Shown: piece after piece, positions 11,159 to 22,008 of the stretch
How positions within the stretch are numbered: position 1 is the stretch's first letter
Layout of the letters: each line of letters begins with the position of its first letter
Assembly: GCA_023678885.1 (NCBI GenBank)
Contig: CM042987.1
Span: 30,962,927 to 31,026,926, forward strand
Reading direction: 5' to 3'
DNA from: Pogostemon cablin
Lineage: Eukaryota > Streptophyta > Magnoliopsida > Lamiales > Lamiaceae
Length of the DNA: 64,000 nucleotides
Program-made: the position numbers and the translations under genes
Notes under the pieces: model-generated
Told to the model about the DNA's origin: nothing
The model's input: the letters and a program-made list of their open reading frames with translations, nothing else
The model's database searches: none

Positions 11159-11167
11159 AATTTTAAT

Positions 11168-11800
11168 TGTCCAAAATGATTAAAATACCTTGATTTGTGA
11201 CTCGACTTAAAATTTTTAATCGAGTCCTAATATATATAATAAAATCATAAATACATACAATAGATTCATTTATTTTAATCAAATTAACAATCAAATTAAA
11301 ATTAATTTTTTGTCATATTACGCATTTATTACTTATCCTTAATGGATATTAAAGAAAATTTATAACTGGTACTTATCCATTTCCCCATTAAAAACTGTGT
11401 CAGACATATGCCGACATTGACAACCGTCGATCGGCATATGTCCCTTTCGCTTTTGTTATATAAAGGGAGACTTTTAAAAGTATACAAAATCCAAAGTTTT
11501 TTATCAATACCACCAATTTTTCTCTCTCCTATGAATAGTAACTTTTCTGGACATTAATACCCCTGTATCTGTAACTTTGTCGGCTACCATAATGGTGGCC
11601 TACATGGCTGCCAGCCTGGCATCCTTGTCGGTTTAAACTAATTTTAACTTAATTTTAATAATTTTCTTTTCCTCAAAATAGACATAGTCTATTACGACCA
11701 TATCAGGCCCATCATGCTTCCATTAATTAATTAAATAATATTAATCTCGTAATTAACCAACTTGAAATAGTAACAGTACCTTTTTTGACCATCAATCCAC
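11168..11800. other. AT-rich intergenic with one strong hairpin
   Basis: No gene. It contains a perfect 12-bp inverted repeat (11403-11442) next to a TATA-like TTATATAAAG (about 11456-11465). The downstream end of the viral sequence lies somewhere between here and about 11.8 kb; I cannot fix the junction. Confidence 0.5.
11403..11442. repeat. Perfect 12-bp inverted repeat, 16-nt loop
   Basis: Arms GACATATGCCGA (11403-11414) and TCGGCATATGTC (11431-11442). A TATA-like sequence follows 14 bp to the right. It could be a regulatory palindrome or the relic of a small element. Confidence 0.75.
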
Positions 11801-12176
11801 CGGGTATCCGGGAGGTTTTACAGCTGCTCCTCACAACCAACCACGCAACCCGCAGTGTGATGGTTCAAACCCGTTCCTTCAGCAGACCTCAGCACAACCC
11901 TGGTTCGTTTCCTACACCGAGTGTACAGGATGCTGCTACTGTTTCTCATCGGAAAATATGAAGATTAAGGTTGCAAAATATAATGTAAGGTTACATAATT
12001 CGGGCAGTAGCCCAAGATTATTTATTTATGGAATAGAAAATTTATTACACACTCATCCTCACAGAACAAAATTAGATTTCTCCTTTAGCTACCTATTGTA
12101 GCTGCACTCAAAACACTCATATAAGAAAGAAAGAAAGATACAATGTTTATTTTAGAAAGAGAAAATAGAGGGGAAT
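11800..12176 (-). other. Putative pararetroviral leader / transcript end region
   Basis: On the minus strand this lies downstream of the viral-type TATA box. AATAAA signals (plus-strand TTTATT) occur near 12020-12050, where a caulimovirid poly(A) signal would be expected shortly after the transcription start. Assignment is by position only and the left limit is uncertain. Confidence 0.4.
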
Positions 12177-12205
12177 GGTTGATGCCTTCTGCTTCCTCAT
12201 ACTCT

Positions 12206-12215
12206 CTATTTATAG
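12206..12215 (-). promoter_or_regulatory. TATA box of the pararetroviral promoter
   Basis: Minus-strand CTATAAATAG within CCTCTATAAATAGAG, matching the context of caulimovirid (35S-type) promoters. About 50 bp upstream stands TGACGTCA (12263-12270) and then the Copia insertion. Beyond the insertion the viral as-1-like elements continue. The start site would be near 12176. Confidence 0.65.
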
Positions 12216-12271
12216 AGGCCTTCGGACTTGAAATTCGGATTTCAAAGCCTCTTAACCTTTTGTGACGTCAC

Positions 12272-13477
12272 TGTTGGCAATTGGATCTTATGGTGAACAT
12301 GATTCAATAAGAAAAAACAGATAATCATGTACAGCGGAAGCATAGAACAATTACCTGTCTTCTGGATTGGTGTAGTGGATGATAATCTGAGAAGAACACA
12401 TCTGATCTTCTGCAGTATTACCCAAAGTCAACTCTCTGGTGTTGTGTGGTCAACAATCCCGAGAGAGTTCTCAATCTGTTCCTGATCTTTTTCTACGTAA
12501 GTGGCGCAGACTTAGGTTATTAGGAACTGAGACAACTTATATATACTTGGGCTACTGCAGGGACCAGGAGGAGAAATTGGGCTGGGCCTCAATCAGATTT
12601 AATTAACCAAGCTTAGCCCAAAGCTTTTAATTAAATCCAATAATAATAATATAGTCCACTAAAATATTATTATTGCACTACCCATCCAATCCCAAAATTA
12701 CATTCTGGGCTCCTTATTATGAGCCCGATAGTCTCCCCATGTTTAAGATATACAATGCCCATTAATTAATTAAGTTACTGACAACTCAAATTAATTAATA
12801 TCTCATCCGAGAGTAGTACCACTCAATCTTATTATCATGCCGGAAATTAATCCACTTGCAAGATTTACATGATAAACCTTATGAGCTCCTCAAGGGGACA
12901 TCATCAACCTATGACGGACATGGTTTCCTTCTACAATCAACAGCACACCATAGAGACAACACTACTTCCCAACTCACCGAGTTTGTTGATTTAATACATT
13001 TAAATCTCACCCATTGATGAATCAAAGAAATATATACTGCCTTACGTATCGAGGTTATTGTATAGGGATTAAGAGCACGAACATCCATAATAACAGAGAT
13101 CAAGTTCTTCTATATAGACAGTACAAGTCGAACGATCTCAGACGGTCCTACTCAATACACAAAGCAGTGTACTAATGTGGTTCTATAGTCAAGACAAACT
13201 AATACCAAACCACACTACAACCATACAGATAGATAGTCCCCGTCTATCTCGTTGTGAGTATCTGTTTATACTTTATAAGGAAACTGATAATATGATCTTC
13301 CGCGTGTTGTCGCACAACATATTATCTACAGTATAAAGTAAATGGACTTTTGCACAAACATATAAATAAATAATTTATAATATGCAAAACAGTTTGATCA
13401 TATGATTCTCATTTCAAATAAAATCGTTATTACATTGTTCAATACAAAAGCAAGGCTTTTAGTATACAAATCTAACA
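12272..13477 (-). repeat. 3' LTR of the Copia element
   Basis: 1206 bp; nearly identical to 19722-20931. It carries a TATA-like GTATATATAAG on the minus strand at 12536-12546, about 265 bp from the LTR end. ORFs inside it are repeated in the other LTR and are not genes. Confidence 0.95.
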
Positions 13478-13494
13478 ATCTCCCACTTATACTA
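13478..13494 (-). other. Polypurine tract of the Copia element
   Basis: The minus strand reads AGTATAAGTGGGAGAT directly before the 3' LTR (TGTTAGATTTG), the expected plus-strand primer site. Confidence 0.75.
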
Positions 13495-13499
13495 AAAGA

Positions 13500-14078
13500 C
13501 TACGCTGCTTTATCTGCTGACACGCATCTAATCCCCATTCCTTCTACATGCCCATCGAACGCTTTCGCTGGAAGGCTCTTAGTAAAAGGATCAGCTAGGT
13601 TATCCTCAGATGCTATCTTAGCAACAACGACTTCTCCTCTTTTAACGATGTCTCGTATCAGGTGGTACTTGCGCTCAATGTGTTTGCTCGCCTTATGGGC
13701 TGGTGGTTCCTTCGAGTTCGCTACTGCACCACTGTTATCACAATAAATTGTGATTGCTTTGGGCAAACCAGGAATCACATCCAAGTCCATTAAGAAGTTC
13801 CTGAGCCATACTGCTTCTTTAGCTGCCTCAGAGGCTGCTACATATTCAGCTTCCATGGTAGAGTCCGCAACGCATTTCTGCTTTACACTCCTCTATATTA
13901 CGGCTCCTCCTCCAAGAGTATACACATAACCCGAGGTGGATTTACTAGCATCCCTATCTGACTGGAAATCCGAATCAGTATAACCCAAAGGTAACAAAGT
14001 ATCTGCCCGGTAAACCAGCACATAATCCCTAGTCCTTCGCAGGTACTTCAAAATATGTTTTACCGCAGTCCAATGCCC
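13500..14078 (-). pseudogene. Copia pol 3' end: RT tail and RNase H
   Basis: Continuation of the polyprotein after a TAA at about 14076-14078. It holds the end of the RT region and RNase H, including the family motif MEAEYVAASEAAKEAVWLRNFL in abbreviated form (EYVAASEAAKEAVW) near 13800-13856. A second nonsense codon (TAG) occurs near 13892-13900, so this part is read in two pieces. Without suppression or complementation the element lacks a complete RNase H. Everything else in the frame is intact, so the mutations are recent. Confidence 0.85.
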
Positions 14079-17000
14079 TTATCCTGGATTACTTTGATAC
14101 CTACTGACCATGCCCACGGCATAACAGATATCTGGTCTCGTACATAGCATAGCATACATGAGACTTCCCACTGCCGAAGCATAAGGGACCAGCTTCATTG
14201 CCTCTATATCATGTTGTGTCTTAGGACACATTTCCTTAGATAGAGGTATTCCATGTCTGAAAGGTAGAAAACCTTTCTTGGAATCTTGCATGCTAAAACG
14301 AGTCAGGATTGTATCAATATATGAAGCTTGGGATAAGCACAACATTCTTTTCTTGCGATCCCTTATTAATTTGATCCCAAGAATGTGTCCGGCCTCTCCC
14401 AAGTCCTTCATCTCAAACTGCTTGGACAGCCATACCCTTACGCCCGACAATACCTTTACATTGTTTCCAATGAGCAGAATATCATCCACGTAGAGTACAA
14501 GAAATACCACTACGTTTCCGTCACACTTCTTGTATACACATGATTCATCCGGACATTGAATAAATCCATATGACTGGATTACTTCATCAAAACGGATGTT
14601 CCAAGATCTTGAAGCTTGTTTCAATCCATAAATGGACTTTTTAAGCTTACACACAAGATGCTCTTCGCCCTTTGTAATGAAACCCTCTGGTTGCTTCATA
14701 TAGATGTTTTCCTCAAGACTTCCATTCAGGAAAGCTGTCTTGACATCCATCTGCCATACCTCATAGTCCATATGAGCAGCAATAGACAAAAGAATCCGGA
14801 TTGACTTAAACATGGCCACGGGTGAGAAGGTTTCCTCATAATCGATTCCTTCTTTCTGAGTATATCCTTTAGCCACAAGCCTTGCTTTAAAGGTTTCCAC
14901 CTTACCGTCAGATCCTCTTTTTCTCTTATAGATCCACTTGCATCCAATAGCTTTTACACCATTAGGTGGTTCTACAAGCTCCCATACATGATTAGAATAC
15001 ATGGATTCTATCTCAGATTTCATTGCGTTTTGCCATAATTGAGCATCTTTATCCTGTAATGCCTCGTTGTAATTCCATGGGTCAATTTCATGTTCACCTG
15101 GGACCAAGTCGGATGACTCTCCCAATCCCATGAATCTATCCGGTTGTTTGGCAACCTTCCCACTACGACGAGGCTCCGCAGGTATTTGTGTATCATGTGT
15201 GACACGCGGTGCAGTGTCCTGTGGTATATCCTCTTGCACAGTTGGTATATTGTTTGGTGTTTCCTTTCTAACTTCTTCTAGAACAATTGTACTCTTGGGT
15301 TTGTGATTCATTACATAATCCTCTTCCAAAAATCTGGCGTTCGTACTCACGATCACCTTTTGGTCATTAGGATCATAAAATAGACCACCCCTCGTTCCTT
15401 TAGGATATCCTATAAACAGACAAACATCCGTACGCGATTCTAACTTATCAGCATCTTGCTTCAACACATGTGCCGGAGCACCCCAAATCCGAAAGTGTTT
15501 GAGACTAGGCTTTCGCTTTGTCCACAATTCGATGGGTGTTGAAGCTACTGATTTAGAAGGTACTAAATTCAGGATATAAGCCGCTGTATCCAAGGCATAT
15601 CCCCAAAACGAGCTGGGTAATTCCGAATAACTCATAATAGATCTTACCATTTCCATAAGAGTCCTATTCCTTCTTTCCGCTACACCATTCTGCTGGGGTG
15701 TGCCCGGTGCAGACAATTGGGATTCAATCCCATTTTCTGATAAATAATTCCTAAACTCTCCCAAGAGGTATTCGCCACCACGATCAGATCGTAGTGTCTT
15801 GATATATTTTCCAAGATGCTTTTCCACATCAGCCTTGTACTCTTTGAATTTATCAAAGCACTCAGACTCGCGGCGCATCAAATAAACGTACCCGTATCTA
15901 GAATAATCGTCAATGAAAGTGACGAAATATTCATAACCACCTCTTGCCTGGACAGACATAGGACCACATAAATCTGAATGAACCAATTCCAACAAATCCT
16001 TGGCTCTATACCCCTTTGCCTTGAAAGGCCTCTTGGTCATTTTTCCTTCCAAGCAGGATTCGCAAGTTGGATAATTTTCCACTACTAATGAACTCAGAGG
16101 TCCATCAGCTATCAACCTTTGAATCCTACTCAAGTTAATATGACCTAGTCTTAGATGCCAAAGATATGTTTGATTCATTTTAGAAGGTTCTTTTCTCTTA
16201 TTAGTAGATGTATTATTCATTTCAATTTGTTGCACTGTGGGAGTAATTGGATTAAGAGTATACAAATTATCTATCAATGCACCATCACAGATAAAAATTC
16301 CATTTTCCCTTAAAACAACTTTGTCATTAAAAGAAACAGAATATCCATCCATAAACAATTTAGAAACTGAAATTAAATTCTTTCTAAAATGAGGTACATA
16401 AAGACAATTCCTCAAAACAAGAGTTTTATTCTTATTAAAAGATAAATAGACGTCTCCCACTGCAACAGCTGCTACTCTTGTAGCATTTCCCATGAGTATA
16501 GTAATCTCTCCATCACTGAGCTGTCGGGTTTGGTGGAACCCCTGCAAAGAATTGCAGACATGGTCAGTGGCTCCCGTATCTACACACCAAGTGTCAGCAG
16601 ATACAGCCGCTAAACACGATTCAACAACTAGTATATAAGACTTACCATTCCTGTTCCCCTTCAGAAGAGGGCAGTCTGCCTTGTAGTGTCCCGGCTTCTT
16701 GCATTTGAAGCACTTGCCTTTAGGCTTCTTGACTGCTCCAGTCTTTGCTTTCACTTGGTTCACCGGTGCTGAATTTCCTTGCTTCTTTTTCTTCCTACCG
16801 CCTTTCGGCCTAGGATGAGCAACATATTCAGCAACATGAACCTGAGGAGGTCTATGAAACAGTTCTTCCGCCACCACAAGTTCTGTCAGAAGTTCCACCA
16901 ATGTGTACAAATGTTTGTTCATACCATAGTTCAGGCGAAACTGCTCAAAACTCCTAGGCAAGCTTTGGAGTATGATATCGACCTGGGTTTCCCCATCGAT

Positions 17001-17447
17001 TTCAGCTCCAAGAACTTCCAACTCATTGAGTTGGCCCATCATCCTGAGGACATGTTCCCTTACGGAAGTACCCTCAGCCATTTTGGTATTCATCAAGACC
17101 GACATGCCCTTCGACCTAGCAGGACGACTCTGATGTCCGAAGAGTTCCTTAAGATTATGCATCATATCATAGGCGGTCTCCATGGCTTGATGCTGAGTCT
17201 GAAGCACATTTGACATAGAAGCCAAAATGTAGCATTTAGCCATCCTATCAGCCTTGGTCCACCTATTATAAGCATTTCTTTGCTCTTCAGTAGAGTCATC
17301 ATTAGGTTCCGGAGGACATTCCTCAGAGAGAACAAAGATATAATCTTCAGCAGTTAAAACAATGTCCATGTTTTGCTTCCAGTCGACATAATTTGTACCA
17401 GTAAGTTTATGCTCTTTAAGTATTACAGAAAGTGAGTTGAGTGCCAT
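14079..17447 (-). CDS. Copia gag-pol polyprotein (main open frame)
   Basis: Encodes the structural and enzymatic polyprotein of the retrotransposon. I take the start at the ATG of MALNSLSVILKEHK (17447), typical of Copia gag; the frame is open further upstream to 17504. In order: gag; zinc knuckle CFKCKKPGHYKADC near 16670-16715; aspartic protease WCVDTGATDHVC near 16590; GAG-pre-integrase WHLRLGH; integrase core with D (HSDLCGP, ~15980), D (RSDRGGEY, ~15790) and E (NGVAERRNR, ~15690); and RT with AFLNGSLEENIYMKQPEGF and the catalytic YVDD (LYVDDILL, ~14490). It stops at a TAA in the post-RT segment after NPG, short of RNase H. The frame is otherwise uninterrupted for more than 1100 codons. 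The lineage within Copia is not assigned. Confidence 0.93.
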   Translation of the reverse strand: MALNSLSVILKEHKLTGTNYVDWKQNMDIVLTAEDYIFVLSEECPPEPNDDSTEEQRNAYNRWTKADRMAKCYILASMSNVLQTQHQAMETAYDMMHNLKELFGHQSRPARSKGMSVLMNTKMAEGTSVREHVLRMMGQLNELEVLGAEIDGETQVDIILQSLPRSFEQFRLNYGMNKHLYTLVELLTELVVAEELFHRPPQVHVAEYVAHPRPKGGRKKKKQGNSAPVNQVKAKTGAVKKPKGKCFKCKKPGHYKADCPLLKGNRNGKSYILVVESCLAAVSADTWCVDTGATDHVCNSLQGFHQTRQLSDGEITILMGNATRVAAVAVGDVYLSFNKNKTLVLRNCLYVPHFRKNLISVSKLFMDGYSVSFNDKVVLRENGIFICDGALIDNLYTLNPITPTVQQIEMNNTSTNKRKEPSKMNQTYLWHLRLGHINLSRIQRLIADGPLSSLVVENYPTCESCLEGKMTKRPFKAKGYRAKDLLELVHSDLCGPMSVQARGGYEYFVTFIDDYSRYGYVYLMRRESECFDKFKEYKADVEKHLGKYIKTLRSDRGGEYLLGEFRNYLSENGIESQLSAPGTPQQNGVAERRNRTLMEMVRSIMSYSELPSSFWGYALDTAAYILNLVPSKSVASTPIELWTKRKPSLKHFRIWGAPAHVLKQDADKLESRTDVCLFIGYPKGTRGGLFYDPNDQKVIVSTNARFLEEDYVMNHKPKSTIVLEEVRKETPNNIPTVQEDIPQDTAPRVTHDTQIPAEPRRSGKVAKQPDRFMGLGESSDLVPGEHEIDPWNYNEALQDKDAQLWQNAMKSEIESMYSNHVWELVEPPNGVKAIGCKWIYKRKRGSDGKVETFKARLVAKGYTQKEGIDYEETFSPVAMFKSIRILLSIAAHMDYEVWQMDVKTAFLNGSLEENIYMKQPEGFITKGEEHLVCKLKKSIYGLKQASRSWNIRFDEVIQSYGFIQCPDESCVYKKCDGNVVVFLVLYVDDILLIGNNVKVLSGVRVWLSKQFEMKDLGEAGHILGIKLIRDRKKRMLCLSQASYIDTILTRFSMQDSKKGFLPFRHGIPLSKEMCPKTQHDIEAMKLVPYASAVGSLMYAMLCTRPDICYAVGMVSRYQSNPG

Positions 17448-19707
17448 TTGAAAATCCTGAGAATCATAATTAAATAAACAGATCAAACACTTCGAATTTA
17501 TCAATTTATATTGAATCCCTCAAAACAATATAAAATAAAATTCACCAACATCTCAAGCACCGTGAATTTGCATGCCACGTTAGGGTGGACGTATACAAAC
17601 CCGAACATTTACAAGAGTATGTTTTACCCATTAATTTCATTCGTCAACCTGACTTTATGACAAAATAATTAATAGTCGGTTACTTTTTAGCCATGCAAAT
17701 AACAGCAGTGACTCCGTTGGGGAGGATACTTATTATTTACACCTAAGTGTATACCATTATTTGATTCCAAGTCCGCTGCCCAAGCTTATGTGCCTTCAGT
17801 TGGTGAAATCCACACGCGCTCGGATAACTTTCTATAATCATCATGAAGAAGTTTGTACTAGTGAACCATGAATAAACTCATCCGTTAGGGAGGAAGGCTC
17901 TAATGCCAACGCGCAAGTTTACTCATATCACTTACAAACCAATAATGGAGGCCATGGGAATTTATTTACCAATCCCCTCTCCCACTTAGTTATTTAGCAC
18001 AGAGGGTTTTTAACATGTATATAATATTTCATAATAAAATATACAACATTAGCATGCTTCTATTAAAGTAATTTAAAATTAAATAAATCACATAGAACAT
18101 GCCTTTCACATATATAACAATTAATTGTCAAGCAAAACAATTAAATCAATTATATATAAAAATTAATTGCTTAATAATAATGGATCAATAATGGGCCCAG
18201 CTATCCAAACATAATTAGCATAAAATGAGCAGCTCCTTATTCAAATAATGATGCCCATTTACCCAGCCAATTTTATTTACTTGGAACAAGCCCAATATAA
18301 ATCATGGCCCATCATCACAAACAATTAAACAAAAATGGGCCCAGCTGCACAAATAATTAAATACCACCCATGAAGCCCAATTCGAATTACAATAAATAAG
18401 ATACAGGCCCAACATGCACTAAATAAAATCAAGCCCAAAAGCAGCTATAACAGAACAGGCTAAGGCAACATTAAAACTGGGATTTGGGCTCAATAGACCC
18501 TAGCCCAAAAGCCAATTAATACAACAATAAAAATTTGGCCCTGTCTGGACGGCCCAAATCACACAAGGGAGCCCTAACACCTCGCTAGCCGCACACAGGG
18601 ATCAACACGGAGTGAAGCACCGGCGCCACTGCCCTCGGCGATTACGCCGTCAGCCCGCCGGAGTCGTGCGGTCAGCCCGTCGACGTGCACTTCTCAGCTG
18701 CATCCGCCTACCGCGACAACATATCGCTCGACACAGTGACTGAAACCTCGCCGGATGAGTATTATCCGCCGCCGCTGCCAACGCCGGCGCCTGCCTCATC
18801 CCACCGGAAAGGCACCAACAGTCCGCATCGCGCGCAACGCCTGACAGCCAGGCGCCGCTGCCACCGCGACCATGCACACAGACGTGCAGCTGTAAGACTC
18901 CGCTAGATCCACTCCGATCTACTCCCCGCCGTGCAGCTCCCAACCGGTAAGAGTCCCAAACACTGCAAAATTGCTGCGGATCGAGTCCACGGAGTCGTCT
19001 CCGGTGCTCATCTCCGACAATCTGCCAGGAACAAAGTTGTCTCAGTCCGCTGCCACCCATCTCCCCGCCTGCTCAGAATCGGCCAAGATTCGGTGCCGCT
19101 GATCTCGGCTTAAGCGCCGTCAGCCCACCGAGACTTGAACCGCCCATATTCATCACCGTCCCCATCTATCTGAGCGACGGTAGTCCAGAACCATGCTCCG
19201 CCGCTGCCCAAAACAGCGCTACTCCGATGCGTCGCCCAGACTCACTTTGCAGCGAAGTCGTCGCCGCGTCGATTTCAAAACACCACTCGCCACCATCAGT
19301 CAAAGCCACACGCCTTTCCTGCACCGCCGTGATAAATCTGGTCCGGCCGAAGCCACCAGCCGTCATGGTCCGTGCCTGACTCACGTGTTTTCTCCTCCAA
19401 TGTGCACGCGCCGCTGACTTCTGTCTTCTTCGAGTAGTGGGGTGTGTGTGATGTGATGAGGACCGACAGACAGACTGACTTTTGTGTTTGTGTGACCAAT
19501 AGAATGTGTACCATGTATTCAATAATAAAGAAAATACACAACAGCACATAGCAATAGAAGATCACAAAGTGATTACAAAGTCAATACAACAATCACATAA
19601 CCACAAACACACGGACTGTCAGACTATGCGATTAAAACAGATTATATCAATTAATCAAATAATCACAAACCCATCCTTACAAATCACGATTCACCAAGAA
19701 ACCATGT
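17448..19707 (-). other. Long 5' leader of the Copia element
   Basis: About 2.2 kb between the primer site and gag, unusually long. The gag-proximal half (17448-18550) is AT-rich with many GGGCC/GCCCA words. The primer-proximal half (about 18560-19430) is strikingly GC-rich (CGCCG, CCGCCG words) and codes open frames in several phases on both strands, none recognised. The GC-rich block resembles plant 5'UTR or first-exon sequence and could be transduced host DNA. Confidence 0.6.
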
Positions 19708-19719
19708 GCTCTGATACCA
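19708..19719 (-). other. Primer-binding site of the Copia element
   Basis: The minus strand TGGTATCAGAGC is complementary to the 3' end of initiator tRNA-Met, two bases after the 5' LTR. Confidence 0.92.
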
Positions 19720-19721
19720 AT

Positions 19722-20931
19722 TGTTGGCAATTGGATCTTATGGTGAACATGATTCAATAAGAAAAAACAGATAATCATGTACAGCGGAAGCATAAAAAAA
19801 TTACCTGTCTTCTGGATTGGTGTAGTGGATGATAATCTGAGAAGAACACCTCTGATCTTCTGCAGTATTACCCAAAGTCAACTCTCTGGTGTTGTGTGGT
19901 CAACAATCCCCAGAGAGTTCTCAATCTGTTCCTGATCTTTTTCTACGTAAGTGGCGCAGACTTAGGTTATTAGGAACTGAGACAACTTATATATACTTGG
20001 GCTACTGCAGGGACCAGGAGGAGAAATTGGGCTGGGCCTCAATCAGATTTAATTAACCAAGCTTAGCCCAAAGCTTTTAATTAAATCCAATAATAATAAT
20101 ATAGTCCACTAAAATATTATTATTGCACTACCCATCCAATCCCAAAATTACATTCTGGGCTCCTTCTTATTATGAGCCCGATAGTCTCCCCATGTTTAAG
20201 ATATACAATGCCCATTAATTAATTAAGTTACTGACAACTCAAATTAATTAATATCTCATCCGAGAGTAGTACCACTCAACCTTATTATCATGCCGGAAAT
20301 TAATCCACTTGCAAGATTTACATGATAAACCTTATGAGCTCCTCAAGGGGACATCATCAACCTATGACGGACATGGTTTCCTTCTACAATCAACAGCACA
20401 CCATAGAGACAACACTACTTCCCAACTCACCGAGTTTGTTGATTTAATACATTTAAATCTCACCCATTGATGAATCAAAGAAATATATACTGCCTTACGT
20501 GTCGAGGTTATTGTATAGGGATTAAGAGCACGAACATCCATAATAACAGAGATCAAGTTCTTCTATATAGACAGTACAAGTCGAACGATCTCAGATGGTC
20601 CTACTCAATACACAAAGCAGTGTACTAATGTGGTTCTATAGTCAAGACAAACTAATACCAAACCACACTACAACCATACCGATAGATAGTCCCCGTCTAT
20701 CTCGGTTGTGAGTATCTGTTTATACTTTATAAGGAAACTGATAATATGATCTTCCGCGTGTTGTCGCACAACATATTATCTACAGTATAAAGTAAATGGA
20801 CTTTTGCACAAACATATAAATAAATAATTTATAATATGCAAAACAGTTTGATCATATGATTCTCATTTCAAATAAAATCGTTATTACATTCTTCAATACA
20901 AAAGCAAGGCTTTTAGTATACAAATCTAACA
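19722..20931 (-). repeat. 5' LTR of the Copia element
   Basis: 1210 bp. A TATA-like GTATATATAAG on the minus strand at 19986-19996 would place transcription start about 935 bp into the LTR. A 3-bp and a 1-bp insertion relative to the 3' LTR were noted. Confidence 0.95.
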
Positions 20932-20936
20932 GTCAC

Positions 20937-20980
20937 TGCTTACGTCATTATGTTAGCGTCAGCACTTACGTCATCTTGCT
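20937..20980 (-). promoter_or_regulatory. as-1-like element of the pararetroviral promoter
   Basis: Three minus-strand TGACG motifs (20943-20947, 20957-20961, 20969-20973). The pair TGACGTAAGTGCTGACG has the 12-bp spacing of the as-1 element of caulimovirus 35S promoters, a TGA-type bZIP binding site. It lies just upstream (minus strand) of the Copia insertion; the matching TATA box is at 12206. Confidence 0.65.
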
Positions 20981-21113
20981 TTGGATGCCCCCCTTTTTTT
21001 GCAGCTGGCTGGTCCTCTTTTCTACATCGGATGCTTTCTTGGGGGCCACCCCTATTGGTCACATGTCTCTTACCCTTTTAGAAAGGTCATCTGGCTCTTG
21101 CTTTTTTAAGGAG

Positions 21114-21932
21114 TCATTTATCCTCTTTGGTGCCTGATGATTCTCCTGGCTCTTGGGTAATTTGAAGAGATTTTACCCTCTTCTTTCCACGTGTCTCTTT
21201 TGTTGGGGGTGGTTCAGCAGTCCTGATCATCCCTATGCCCAACCTTATTCCTATTCCAAACTCTGGTTCAGTTTGTGTGGAACAGCTCGTGCATACCTTG
21301 TTCTTCCATTGTCCAAAGTGGGCCATGTTACAATATCTCCGATGGGTTTGTTTACTCACCGGAATCTTGTTTCTCCAAAGAAGGTCTTGTTTTTCTTGGA
21401 AGGCCTTCTCAGCAAACACTGTCTTCTTCCTTGTTAAAGTATTCAACAGAAAAGACATATTCAAAGACTTATGCTCGAACTTGAATGGGAACTTCACCTC
21501 CACCATTACCTTGATGCAGGCGTACAAACCCTTCGCTCTACACGTAGAGATCTGCTCTTCAGAAAATGTGGAAACCAAGACTGGTTCCTTCCCAGAAGAC
21601 GCCTTGATCCTATTTGATGCTGAAACATCGAGACTTCATAGCTTGATGAAATGAAATGCCTCGTGGTTGCCTTTCCTAATTGGTTCTGGAGTCGTACTTG
21701 TGAAGTAAAGCTCTAATACATTTTCTCTGGATAGAGTCGAGTTTGTTTTCCCATGCCTTGAATACCTTTTTCCCAAGCCAATTTGGAAGTTTTGAAAGCT
21801 CTGGGAAGCCTGGTGCAACAGTATATATATTGAAGCTAGCGCTCCAAAATCATACCATTGTTTCACATCATTTGGATTTGAGCCTTCTCGCATCCAAACT
21901 CGGGAATATTCCCAGATATATCCACCCGACAT
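21114..21932 (-). pseudogene. Last viral ORF, C-terminal part (TAV position)
   Basis: Two minus-strand pieces (21636-21932 and 21114-21578) follow the RNase H region, where the caulimovirid translation transactivator / inclusion-body protein is encoded. The second contains a cysteine/histidine-containing stretch (CNMAHFGQWKNKVCTSC) of finger-like spacing and a basic tail. I see no decisive transactivator motif, so assignment is by position. The frame breaks between the pieces. Confidence 0.45.
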
Positions 21933-22008
21933 TTCTCCGGTCGGATTCCTTGTCTGGTATTTAGTTTCTCCCAGCTGGCCTGGTATTCATGCCAATAAGA
22001 GAAATCAG

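Larger units (their letters stand above)
12272..20931 (-). mobile_element. Ty1/Copia LTR retrotransposon, complete, 8.66 kb
   Basis: Full-length element on the minus strand. The LTRs (12272-13477 and 19722-20931) begin TGTTGG / end CTAACA on the plus strand. The 5-bp TSD GTCAC stands at 12267-12271 and 20932-20936, with a tRNA-iMet primer site and a purine tract in the correct places. The polyprotein order gag-protease-integrase-RT-RNase H defines Copia. By eye the two LTRs differ by about nine substitutions and two small indels in 1.2 kb, so insertion is recent. Two nonsense codons interrupt the 3' part of pol. The element lies inside the promoter of the endogenous pararetrovirus. Confidence 0.95.

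Noticed and set aside
12909..13103. ORF of 64 codons, repeated at 20362-20556
   Set aside because: Both copies lie at the same place in the two Copia LTRs; it is LTR sequence, not a gene.
16779..17213. 144-codon plus-strand ORF
   Set aside because: Antisense shadow of the Copia gag frame.
18685..19417. Plus-strand ORFs in the GC-rich Copia leader
   Set aside because: Open in several frames on both strands because of GC composition; no recognisable domain.
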